A stretch of 7,919 nt of DNA from Actinomycetota bacterium (lineage in GTDB: Bacteria; Actinomycetota; Acidimicrobiia; Acidimicrobiales; JAFATL01). Of the stretch, positions 1-4,674 are shown piece after piece. Both the position numbers and the translations under genes were made by a program. The stretch is taken from assembly GCA_019243975.1 (NCBI GenBank), contig JAFATL010000480.1, forward strand, positions 1 to 7,919. The letters are read 5' to 3'. Numbering within the stretch: the first letter of the stretch is position 1; every line of letters begins with the position of its first letter. A model generated the notes under the pieces. That model ran no database searches, had not been told where the DNA came from, and saw nothing but the letters and a program-made list of their open reading frames with translations.

Positions 1-324
1 GGACGACGGACGGACACGAAGAAGCTTCGCGAACGACTGATTCGCGCGGGGTTGAAGGAGGCGGCCTGCGAGTGGTGCCACGTAGTCGCTTGGATGGGGA
101 ACCCGGCACCGCTCGAGCTCGACCACATCGATGGCGACCGCTTCAACAACCGGCTCGAGAACCTGAGGATCCTCTGTCCTAACTGCCACGCGCTCACACC
201 GACGTACTGTGGAAAGAACAAAGGGCGCGTGGTGGAACAGGTATACACGCTGGCCTTAGAAGCCAGTGCCTCCGGGCTTGGGAGTTCGAGTCTCCCCGCG
301 CCCACCGGAGTTACTCCTCGATGA
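1..324 (+). CDS. HNH endonuclease, partial (5' end off window); frame runs through a tRNA
   Basis: The frame is open from base 1 to the TGA at 322-324, so the N-terminus lies outside the window. Counting from base 1, the visible part has a basic helix, a first zinc-knuckle half CEWC (residues 23-26), the HNH core LELDHIDGD (His42 as the likely general base), NNRLENL (49-55), and a second half LCPNCH (58-63). This is the usual layout of small HNH nucleases found free-standing or in phages, which cut DNA with a metal ion. Family-like sequence ends at about GKNKGR (71-76). The remaining residues are encoded by the tRNA-Leu gene that starts at codon 75 and look like readthrough, not protein evolved for function. 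The natural stop may have been lost when the gene and the tRNA came together. An internal TTG at 52 would remove part of the domain and is not a credible start. The HNH call is firm; the true C-terminus and whether the gene is active are open. Confidence 0.8.
   Translation, partial: GRRTDTKKLRERLIRAGLKEAACEWCHVVAWMGNPAPLELDHIDGDRFNNRLENLRILCPNCHALTPTYCGKNKGRVVEQVYTLALEASASGLGSSSLPAPTGVTPR
223..304 (+). tRNA. tRNA-Leu (anticodon UAG)
   Basis: A full class II cloverleaf can be folded by eye. The acceptor stem is GGGCGCG (223-229) with CGCGCCC (297-303) and discriminator A304. The D stem is GTG/CAC (232-234, 246-248) with GG in the loop at 240-241. The anticodon stem is CTGGC/GCCAG (250-254, 262-266) with loop CTTAGAA, giving anticodon TAG at 257-259, which reads CUA leucine codons. 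The variable arm is 13 nt (267-279) with a GCC/GGC stem, as expected for leucine. The T stem is GGGAG/CTCCC around TTCGAGT (280-296). All stems pair perfectly. The 3' CCA is not encoded (CCG follows), so it must be added after transcription, as is common in Actinobacteria. The gene lies wholly inside the HNH reading frame and ends 6 nt before the stop codon of the convergent DUF5130-type gene. Confidence 0.97.
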
Positions 325-724
325 TGTCGGGGAGTTCGGTGTCGCCGTCGGGGGCGGTGCCGGGGCCGGCGACGGCGGCGAGGTGGGCGATGCCGGTGGA
401 GAGGCCGCTGGCGAAGTCGCCGGCGCGGAAGTCGGCGGTCATGGCTTCGATGGCCGTCTGGCAGGCCTGGTCGCTGATGCGCTCGCGCACGGCGGGGGCG
501 GTGACGATCTCGACGCGCCGCTCGGGCGGCGCCACCAGCAGGAGCACGGCGGGACGCGAGTGCAGGCCGGCGTCGACGAACAGCTTCTCGGCGTGCGCTC
601 GGGCGTCGGTCTCGGTGGGGCCCAGGTAGACGCAGAACTGCAGGCCGGTCTCTTGCTCGGCCGCGTGCACGGCCACCTGGACCTGGCGGTGTGCCTTCTT
701 GCTCAGCCGCGTCTTACCAGCCAC
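311..724 (-). CDS. DUF5130/TPM-like small cytosolic protein
   Basis: Predicted 137 aa from the GTG at 724, chosen because GGGGGAGG (740-733) sits 8 nt upstream. A second GTG at 733 is possible but lies on top of that site. There is no signal peptide or membrane segment. The body (about residues 8-115) alternates helix and strand: a helix with HRQVQVAVHAAEQETG, a strand QFCVYLG, a strand AVLLLVAPPERRVEIVTA, then RISDQACQTAIEAM and a C-terminal helix. This resembles the TPM-fold family annotated in Actinobacteria as DUF5130; the match is from memory and the biochemical role is unknown. The acidic tail ends in LPDIIEE. It is the last gene of the lemA-TPM operon and overlaps the preceding gene by 11 nt, so translation is probably coupled. 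Two TPM-like proteins in tandem, one membrane-bound and one soluble, suggest related work at the cell envelope. Confidence 0.75.
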   Translation of the reverse strand: MAGKTRLSKKAHRQVQVAVHAAEQETGLQFCVYLGPTETDARAHAEKLFVDAGLHSRPAVLLLVAPPERRVEIVTAPAVRERISDQACQTAIEAMTADFRAGDFASGLSTGIAHLAAVAGPGTAPDGDTELPDIIEE

Positions 725-1469
725 CGCTGGCACCTCCCCCGCCGAAGCCACCGCCGCCACCACCGCCGAACCCGCCACCGCCGCCGAAGCCACCCCCGCC
801 GCCCCAGAAGATCGGACCCGCGAACCCGCCACCAAAGCCCCGCCAGCGGCGGCGCCGGCCGACGTTGCCGAGGATCACGAAGAAGATCAACCCGACGATG
901 ATCACGGCCACGAGCCACCCGGGTGTCGACGCCTGCTGCGGTTCCGACGGCTGCACGGGCGGGAGCACGCCAACCTGCGTGTCGCCGAGTACCTGCCGGA
1001 TCGCCTGCTCACCCTGGAGGACGGCCTCGCCGGGCTGGTTGTCGCGCAGCAGCGGCGTCATGCGGTCGTCGAGGATGTGCTGCGACTGGATGTCGGTGAG
1101 CGTCCCCTCGAGGTGTCGACCCACCTCGATGCGCAGCTTGTGGTCGTCCCACACGACCAGCAGCAGCACACCGTTGTCCTTGTCCTTTTCGCCTACGCCC
1201 CACTGTCGCGCCAGCTTGATGCTGTAGTCCTCGAGGGCGTCGGAGCCCGTCGTGTGGACGATGGCCACCGCGATCTGGTTGCCCGTGCGCTTCTGGTAGT
1301 CGAGCAACTCGGCGTTGATCTGCTGCGCCGTCGAGTCGGGCACCACGTGCACGGTGTCGACGAGCGGCGCGCTGAACGAGGGGAACGGCGAGGGCTTGCC
1401 GCCCGCCGCGGTGGTCAGGAGCACCACCGCCATCGCGGCCAGGACCGCGACGCGGCGCGAGAGCCTCAC
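714..1469 (-). CDS. TPM-domain membrane protein with glycine-rich C-terminal tail
   Basis: Predicted 251 aa from a GTG at 1469. Residues 1-22 are a signal peptide or signal anchor with basic MRLSRR and a hydrophobic run. Residues about 36-165 form a TPM (TPM_phosphatase, Psb32/YgcG type) domain: VDTVHVV, a helix with INAELLDYQKRTGNQIAVAIV, GVLLLVVWDDHKLRIEVGR, and a helix with GEAVLQGEQAIRQVL. A proline/glutamine linker (170-183) leads to one transmembrane helix (about 184-203), a basic RRRRWR stop-transfer patch, and a tail of almost pure Gly with spaced Phe/Trp (211-251). The expected topology is an external TPM domain with the tail in the cytoplasm. The start overlaps the lemA stop as GTGA (4 nt) without a clear ribosome site of its own, which suggests translational coupling. 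LemA and TPM proteins are commonly paired; phosphatase activity in bacterial members is unproven. Domain assignment is secure, function is not. Confidence 0.88.
   Translation of the reverse strand: MRLSRRVAVLAAMAVVLLTTAAGGKPSPFPSFSAPLVDTVHVVPDSTAQQINAELLDYQKRTGNQIAVAIVHTTGSDALEDYSIKLARQWGVGEKDKDNGVLLLVVWDDHKLRIEVGRHLEGTLTDIQSQHILDDRMTPLLRDNQPGEAVLQGEQAIRQVLGDTQVGVLPPVQPSEPQQASTPGWLVAVIIVGLIFFVILGNVGRRRRWRGFGGGFAGPIFWGGGGGFGGGGGFGGGGGGGFGGGGASGGW
719..836 (-). repeat. Low-complexity GGN repeat encoding a glycine-rich tail
   Basis: On the minus strand this stretch is a run of GGC/GGT/GGG codons broken by TTC and TGG, encoding GGGGGFGG-type blocks at residues 211-251 of the TPM protein. It is an imprecise codon-level repeat, not a tandem array with one fixed unit. 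Such tails occur in many TPM proteins, and length variation by slippage would be expected. Confidence 0.7.
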
Positions 1470-2116
1470 GGCTTGACGGTCGTGGGTGGCGCGGTGGTCG
1501 ACGGTGCCTCGGACGGCGCCGGGCCGAGATCGACGGTCGGCACGTCACGCGACTCGGTCGAAGCGGTGAACAACGGCTTCTTGTCGAAGCCGAACATGCC
1601 CGCCAGCAGACTGCGGGGGAATCGCCGGATGCTGGTGTTGTACTGCGTGGCCACGCCGTTGTAGTCCTGTCTCGCCACAGCGATGCGGTTCTCGGTGCCC
1701 TCGATCTGCGACTGCAAGTCGCGCACCGCACCGGTGCTCTGCAGCTGCGGGTAGTTCTCGACGATCACAAGGAGCCGGGACAGGGCAGCGCCCTCCTGGT
1801 TGCCGGCAGCAACCTTGTCGGTCGCATTGTTGGCGCCCGAGTAGTTCTCCCGGGCCTTGGCCAGGTCGCCGAACACCTTCTGCTCCTGGCCCAAGGTGCC
1901 CCGGACGGCACCGACCAGCTGCGGGATCAGGTCGTGGCGGCGCTGCAGCTGGGCGTCGAGGTCGGCGAACTTGTTGTCGACCGCCTGCTGCTTGTTGACC
2001 ATGCCGTTGTAGGACGCGATGAGAGGCAGGACGATCACGACGAACACGCCCACGACCACGGCGACGGGGATGAGCCACCGGGGCCGTGACTTGGGAGGGG
2101 AAGTGGGGATGGCCAT
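1466..2116 (-). CDS. lemA: LemA family membrane protein
   Basis: Predicted 216 aa from the ATG at 2116. This start places a hydrophobic helix (residues about 14-36) near the N-terminus after a short basic segment, giving the usual LemA layout of a short N-terminal tail, one membrane helix and an external helical bundle. Family signatures are clear: YNGMVNKQQAVDNKF (36-50), LQRRHDLIPQLVGAV (57-71), a middle helix QEQKVFGDLAKARENY, ENYPQLQS (120-127), LQSQIEGTENRIAVAR (134-149), and YNTSIRRFPRSLLA (159-172). A Ser/Thr/Pro-rich tail ends in TTVKP. The ATG sits 7 nt after a TAGGGT box, so translation may begin at the first base of the message. It heads an operon with the TPM and DUF5130-type genes (4- and 11-nt overlaps). 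The cellular role of LemA remains undefined. Confidence 0.92.
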   Translation of the reverse strand: MAIPTSPPKSRPRWLIPVAVVVGVFVVIVLPLIASYNGMVNKQQAVDNKFADLDAQLQRRHDLIPQLVGAVRGTLGQEQKVFGDLAKARENYSGANNATDKVAAGNQEGAALSRLLVIVENYPQLQSTGAVRDLQSQIEGTENRIAVARQDYNGVATQYNTSIRRFPRSLLAGMFGFDKKPLFTASTESRDVPTVDLGPAPSEAPSTTAPPTTVKP

Positions 2117-2130
2117 GGCCGGAACCCTAA
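2116..2130 (-). promoter_or_regulatory. Putative leaderless -10 element for the lemA operon
   Basis: On the minus strand TTAGGGT (2130-2124) is followed by TCCGGCC and then the ATG at 2116. A TANNNT box 7 nt before an RTG is the classic actinobacterial leaderless arrangement, with the ATG as +1. No convincing -35 is seen. An alternative reading is that AGGG is a weak ribosome site. Confidence 0.5.
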
Positions 2131-2249
2131 CGCCGACCCCGTCGCTACTGGCGTTGCGGCGCCCGCCGTGGCCGCAAGTCGGGTTGCCGCCTCGGTTGCC
2201 CAGAAAAGAGCACTTCAGCCCGGGGTGCTCCGTGCCGATGCAGTTGGAG

Positions 2250-2615
2250 ATGTCTGCCACGCCCATTCCCGCCTCATCTGACGACGCCGTGATCCAGGCC
2301 ATGGATCAGCTGGTCGCCGTCATGCATGAGATCAGCCACCGGAACGAAGAAGCGGCCCGCCGTGTGGCCGAGATCCGGGAGATGCGGGCCCAGGGCCTGT
2401 CCTACCGGGACATCGCCACTCGGGAAGAAAAGCCGCGTCTGGTCGAGCTCACCCGTGAGAACCTCGACGACCTGCTCGACGCCGGTGGGCGCCTGCGCCG
2501 CACCGCCGCCCGCACCCTGCACGAACAGGGGCTGACGATGGAGCAGATCGCCGAACTGCTCGGCGTCACCCGGCAGCGCGTGTCGGCGCTGCTGCGCTCG
2601 CGCCGCGCCGTCTAA
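2250..2615 (+). CDS. Small helix-turn-helix DNA-binding protein
   Basis: Predicted 121 aa from the ATG at 2250. Other in-frame starts are ATG 2238, GTG 2289 and ATG 2301; none has a well-spaced ribosome site, so the N-terminus is uncertain. The N-terminal half is helical (IQAMDQLVAVMHEIS, EEAARRVAEIREMRAQG), with a possible first HTH at GLSYRDIATREEKPRL (about 49-64). The C-terminus holds a clear HTH: RTLHEQGLTMEQIAELLG followed by recognition helix VTRQRVSALLRS (about 88-117), like sigma-70 region 4 or MerR/Xre-type helices. Such small two-HTH proteins recur in Actinobacteria, but I do not know a named member. It is divergent from lemA across about 130 bp, so it could regulate that operon; this is inference. 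Its last 50 bp overlap the 3' end of the convergent cupredoxin gene. Confidence 0.8.
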   Translation: MSATPIPASSDDAVIQAMDQLVAVMHEISHRNEEAARRVAEIREMRAQGLSYRDIATREEKPRLVELTRENLDDLLDAGGRLRRTAARTLHEQGLTMEQIAELLGVTRQRVSALLRSRRAV

Positions 2616-3246
2616 CCAGCCGGCCCAGCACCCATCCCGCCGCCACCAGGGCCAGTCCCAGGCCCATTGGCGCCCCCACGCCGACACCCGTGCGCGGCAA
2701 CGCCTCGCCGAGGACGGTCGGCGCGCCCGACGACGGTGGCGGCGTCGAACCGCTCCCGCCGCCGCTGACCACCGGGGCGGACGCCGAGGCGGGGTCGACG
2801 ATGATGTCGCCCTCCATGTGCGTGACGGGGTTGTTGGCGTTGGCCCCGCCGTGCACCGTGCAGATGTAGTGGTAGGTGCCCGGCGTGGTGAACACGTGCG
2901 AGTAGGGGAACCCCTGCGCCCGGTGCACGCCCGAGTCCCACAGCGGTTTGCCGTCCGGCCCCTTGGCGACTGCCGTGGTCGAGTGACCCGGGCAGCTCAC
3001 CGGTAGCCCCGTCTGGAAGACCGGCGACTCGCAGCCCAGGTCCGACGGCGTCTCGTCGTAGGTCCACGTCACCGTGCCCCCGGCGGGGACATGCACCGTG
3101 GCCGGGCTGAAGGCGAAGCTCTTCATGCTCACCTTGACCGGCGCCGGCACGAGCGGCGCCGCCGCCGCCGTGGTCACGGTCCCGAGCGGCACGGCCACTC
3201 CCAGCACCAACGCCGCCGCTCCCCACACACGCCATGCCAGTCGCAC
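2566..3246 (-). CDS. Exported cupredoxin with LPXTG cell-wall sorting signal
   Basis: Predicted 226 aa from the GTG at 3246, chosen over the ATG at 3270 because GGGGAGG lies 5 nt upstream and the shorter protein begins with a standard signal peptide (basic start, hydrophobic core, TTAAAA before the cleavage region). The cupredoxin domain spans about residues 38-150: VKVSMKSFAFSP, VPAGGTVTWTY, VFTTPGTYHYICTVHGG, THMEGDIIV. Likely copper ligands are Cys129, His132 and Met144, with His88 (PGHSTT) as the first histidine. Unlike typical plastocyanin-like proteins, an insert with Cys72 and Cys85, a possible disulfide, lies before that histidine. A Gly/Ser/Pro linker leads to LPRTG (183-187), a hydrophobic helix and RLVRRR, a full sortase sorting signal. 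The role is probably electron transfer or copper handling at the cell wall. The 3' end overlaps the HTH gene by 50 bp. Confidence 0.87.
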   Translation of the reverse strand: MRLAWRVWGAAALVLGVAVPLGTVTTAAAAPLVPAPVKVSMKSFAFSPATVHVPAGGTVTWTYDETPSDLGCESPVFQTGLPVSCPGHSTTAVAKGPDGKPLWDSGVHRAQGFPYSHVFTTPGTYHYICTVHGGANANNPVTHMEGDIIVDPASASAPVVSGGGSGSTPPPSSGAPTVLGEALPRTGVGVGAPMGLGLALVAAGWVLGRLVRRRGASAAAPTRAAG

Positions 3247-3267
3247 TGGCACCTCCCCAGCAGTGGT

Positions 3268-3280
3268 CATACCAATCTTA
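3268..3280 (-). promoter_or_regulatory. Putative -10 element for the cupredoxin gene
   Basis: TAAGAT on the minus strand (3280-3275) predicts a transcript starting near 3268, inside the ATG at 3270, which favours the GTG at 3246 with its ribosome site as the true start. The box shares bases with the divergent TACGAT element. No clear -35 is visible. Confidence 0.4.
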
Positions 3281-3291
3281 CGATGGAGGCG
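3279..3291 (+). promoter_or_regulatory. Putative leaderless -10 element for the phosphoesterase/pseudo-ligase gene
   Basis: TACGAT (3279-3284) is followed by six bases and then an in-frame GTG at 3291, fitting a leaderless start at +1. A GGAGG at 3285-3289 lies only one base before the GTG, too close to act as a ribosome site. No clear -35 is visible. Confidence 0.45.
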
Positions 3292-4361
3292 TGGATGGAG
3301 ATCGCCTCGATAAGTACCGCTCGATGCGGGACTTCGACGAGACCGCCGAACCGGCGGGCGCCCGGCCTGATCCGTCGGCCGACGCCGACCGCTTCGTCGT
3401 GCAGGAGCACCACGCCACCAGCCTCCACTGGGACCTCCGGCTCGAGCGTGACGGCGTGCTCGTCTCGTGGGCAGTGCCGAAGGGCATCCCGCCCGACCCC
3501 CGCCAGAACCACCTCGCCGTCCACACCGAGGACCACCCCCTCGAGTATCTCGACTTCCACGGCGAGATCCCCGAGGGCAGCTACGGCGCCGGCAGCATGA
3601 CGGTCTGGGACACCGGCACCTACGAGACGCACGAGTGGAAGGACAACAAGGCGACGGTCACCTTGCACGGCCGGCGCGTCGACGGTCGCTACGCGCTGTT
3701 CCAGACGCGCGGCAACCAGTGGATGATCCACCGCATGGATCCGCCCGCGGATCCGACGCGGGAGGAGATGCCCACCGACCTGCGCCAGATGCAGGCCACG
3801 CCGGGCGAGCTGCCCGACGACGAGGACGCCTACGGCTTCGAGGTGGCGTGGTCGGGTGTGCGAGCGTTGGCATTCGTGGAGGGCGGTCGCATCCGCCTGG
3901 TCGACGACGACGGCAACGAAGTGAGCGGCACGTTCCCCGAGATCCGCGCCATGGGACGCGCCCTGGGGGTCACCCAGGTCGTGCTCGACGGCGTGCTGGT
4001 CGCCACCGGCCCGGACGGCAAGCCCGACGTGGAACGCATGGCCCGCCGACTCTCGGCGAAGTCCGACAGCGCAGTGCGCCGGCTGATGGCGTCGGTGCCG
4101 GTGATGTACATGCCGTTCGACGTGCTGTGGCTCGACGGCCACGCCACGACCGACCTGCCGTACGAGGAGCGGCGGAAGCGCCTCGACGATCTCCACCTGG
4201 ACGGTCCCTCGTGGAAGGTGCCGGCCACGCATGCGGGCCAGGGAAGTGCCCTGCTGGAGGCGGCCCGTGCCCAGGGGCTGCGCGGCGTCGTCGCCAAGCG
4301 CCTCGACAGCCCGTACCGCGTCGGCGAGACGACGCCCGACTGGATCGAGGTGCGCGCCTGA
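3291..4361 (+). CDS. LigD-type 3'-phosphoesterase fused to a degenerate ATP-dependent ligase adenylation domain
   Basis: Predicted 356 aa from the GTG at 3291. Residues about 6-150 are a complete LigD 3'-phosphoesterase (PE) domain: YRSMRDF, VVQEHHATSLHWDLRLE, SWAVPKG, VHTEDHPLEY, IPEGSYGAG. The metal and catalytic positions known from Pseudomonas LigD (H42, H48, D50, R52, H84, Y88) match His40, His46, Asp48, Arg50, His82 and Tyr86, so 3'-end healing of DNA is plausible. Residues about 180-356 follow the ligase nucleotidyltransferase fold (FEVAWSGVR, VVLDGVLVA, PFDVLWLDG, GVVAKRLDSPYR), but the nucleophilic lysine of motif I is Ala186 and its partner Asp is Ser188. The motif III Glu is Val235, the motif IV Glu is Arg331, and motif V K-x-K is E-x-R (353-355). 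The OB-fold is absent. Self-adenylation should be impossible, yet the frame is intact and uses the same codons as its neighbours. The second domain may bind DNA or partners. It overlaps the next gene by one base (TGATG). Confidence 0.87.
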   Translation: MDGDRLDKYRSMRDFDETAEPAGARPDPSADADRFVVQEHHATSLHWDLRLERDGVLVSWAVPKGIPPDPRQNHLAVHTEDHPLEYLDFHGEIPEGSYGAGSMTVWDTGTYETHEWKDNKATVTLHGRRVDGRYALFQTRGNQWMIHRMDPPADPTREEMPTDLRQMQATPGELPDDEDAYGFEVAWSGVRALAFVEGGRIRLVDDDGNEVSGTFPEIRAMGRALGVTQVVLDGVLVATGPDGKPDVERMARRLSAKSDSAVRRLMASVPVMYMPFDVLWLDGHATTDLPYEERRKRLDDLHLDGPSWKVPATHAGQGSALLEAARAQGLRGVVAKRLDSPYRVGETTPDWIEVRA

Positions 4362-4600
4362 TGGCTGCGTTCACATGGCCGAGCCAAGAGGTCGTCGACC
4401 TGGCCGACGGTGTCGTCGCCATCCTCCAGGGCGACGGCGAAGCGGGCGTGTCGAACGCCGGCATCGTCTCGCAGGACGGCCACGCGCTCGTCGTCGACAC
4501 GTTCATGTTCCCGGAGATGGCCGGCGGTCTTGTCACCGAGCTCAGCCGGCGCAACGTCCGCACCCGACACCCGTCTACGACGGCTTCATGGCCGCACTGA
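4361..4600 (+). pseudogene. Truncated metallo-beta-lactamase-fold hydrolase (N-terminal remnant)
   Basis: The ATG at 4361 shares its A with the stop of the upstream gene. The 79-residue frame begins like a metallo-beta-lactamase-fold protein: LADGVVAILQGDGEAGVSNA, then GHALVVDTFMFPEMAGGLVTEL, the strand-turn-helix that normally precedes the zinc motif. After about NVRT (residue 67) the family sequence stops. The HxHxDH zinc-binding motif and the rest of the fold are missing, and about 12 unrelated residues lead to TGA at 4598-4600. The bases at 4570-4600 read PVYDGFMAALT in another frame, which could be the C-terminal scrap of the same gene after an internal deletion; this is speculation. The break lies 9 bp before a large palindrome. 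It was probably once translated together with the phosphoesterase gene. As it stands it cannot be an active hydrolase. Confidence 0.72.
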
Positions 4601-4608
4601 CCTCTCGA

Positions 4609-4658
4609 CGAACTCGCCACATTTGACCGCGACTACGCGGTCAAGTGTGGCGAGTTCG
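4609..4658. repeat. 50-bp near-perfect palindrome (22-23 bp stem)
   Basis: The left arm 4609-4630 and right arm 4637-4658 pair over 22 bases with a single G-U wobble (T4622 against G4645). G4631-C4636 can extend the stem to 23 bp, leaving the tetraloop ACTA. Pairing stops at both ends (A4608/C4659). No T-run follows the right arm, so it is not a standard intrinsic terminator, though a U-less or bidirectional one is possible. It could also be a dispersed palindromic unit or an operator. It fills the gap between the broken hydrolase gene and the aldolase-like gene and ends 2 bp before the proposed -10 box of the latter. Confidence 0.9.
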
Positions 4659-4659
4659 C

Positions 4660-4674
4660 TTAGGGTTCGGCCGG
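4660..4674 (+). promoter_or_regulatory. Putative leaderless -10 element for the aldolase/dehydratase-like gene
   Basis: TTAGGGT (4660-4666) is followed by seven bases (TCGGCCG) and the GTG at 4674. This is almost the same arrangement as upstream of lemA. The region where a -35 would lie falls inside the right arm of the palindrome. AGGG at 4662-4665 could instead be a weak ribosome site. Confidence 0.45.

Noticed and set aside
719..836. GGN-rich stretch as a CRISPR or tandem-repeat locus
   Set aside because: No fixed repeat unit or spacers; it is explained by the glycine-rich tail of the TPM protein.
266..901. Long plus-strand open frame opposite the DUF5130 and TPM genes
   Set aside because: Its translation is low-complexity Gly/Ala/Arg typical of the antisense of GC-rich coding DNA, and the minus-strand genes have real domains and coupled starts.
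3247..3270. Eight-codon ATG extension of the cupredoxin gene
   Set aside because: The GTG at 3246 has a well-placed GGGGAGG and gives a more typical signal peptide; the extension contains the ribosome site.
3234..3290. Upstream in-frame ATG extension of the phosphoesterase gene
   Set aside because: It would overlap the start of the divergent cupredoxin gene, adds residues absent from the family, and lies upstream of the likely promoter.
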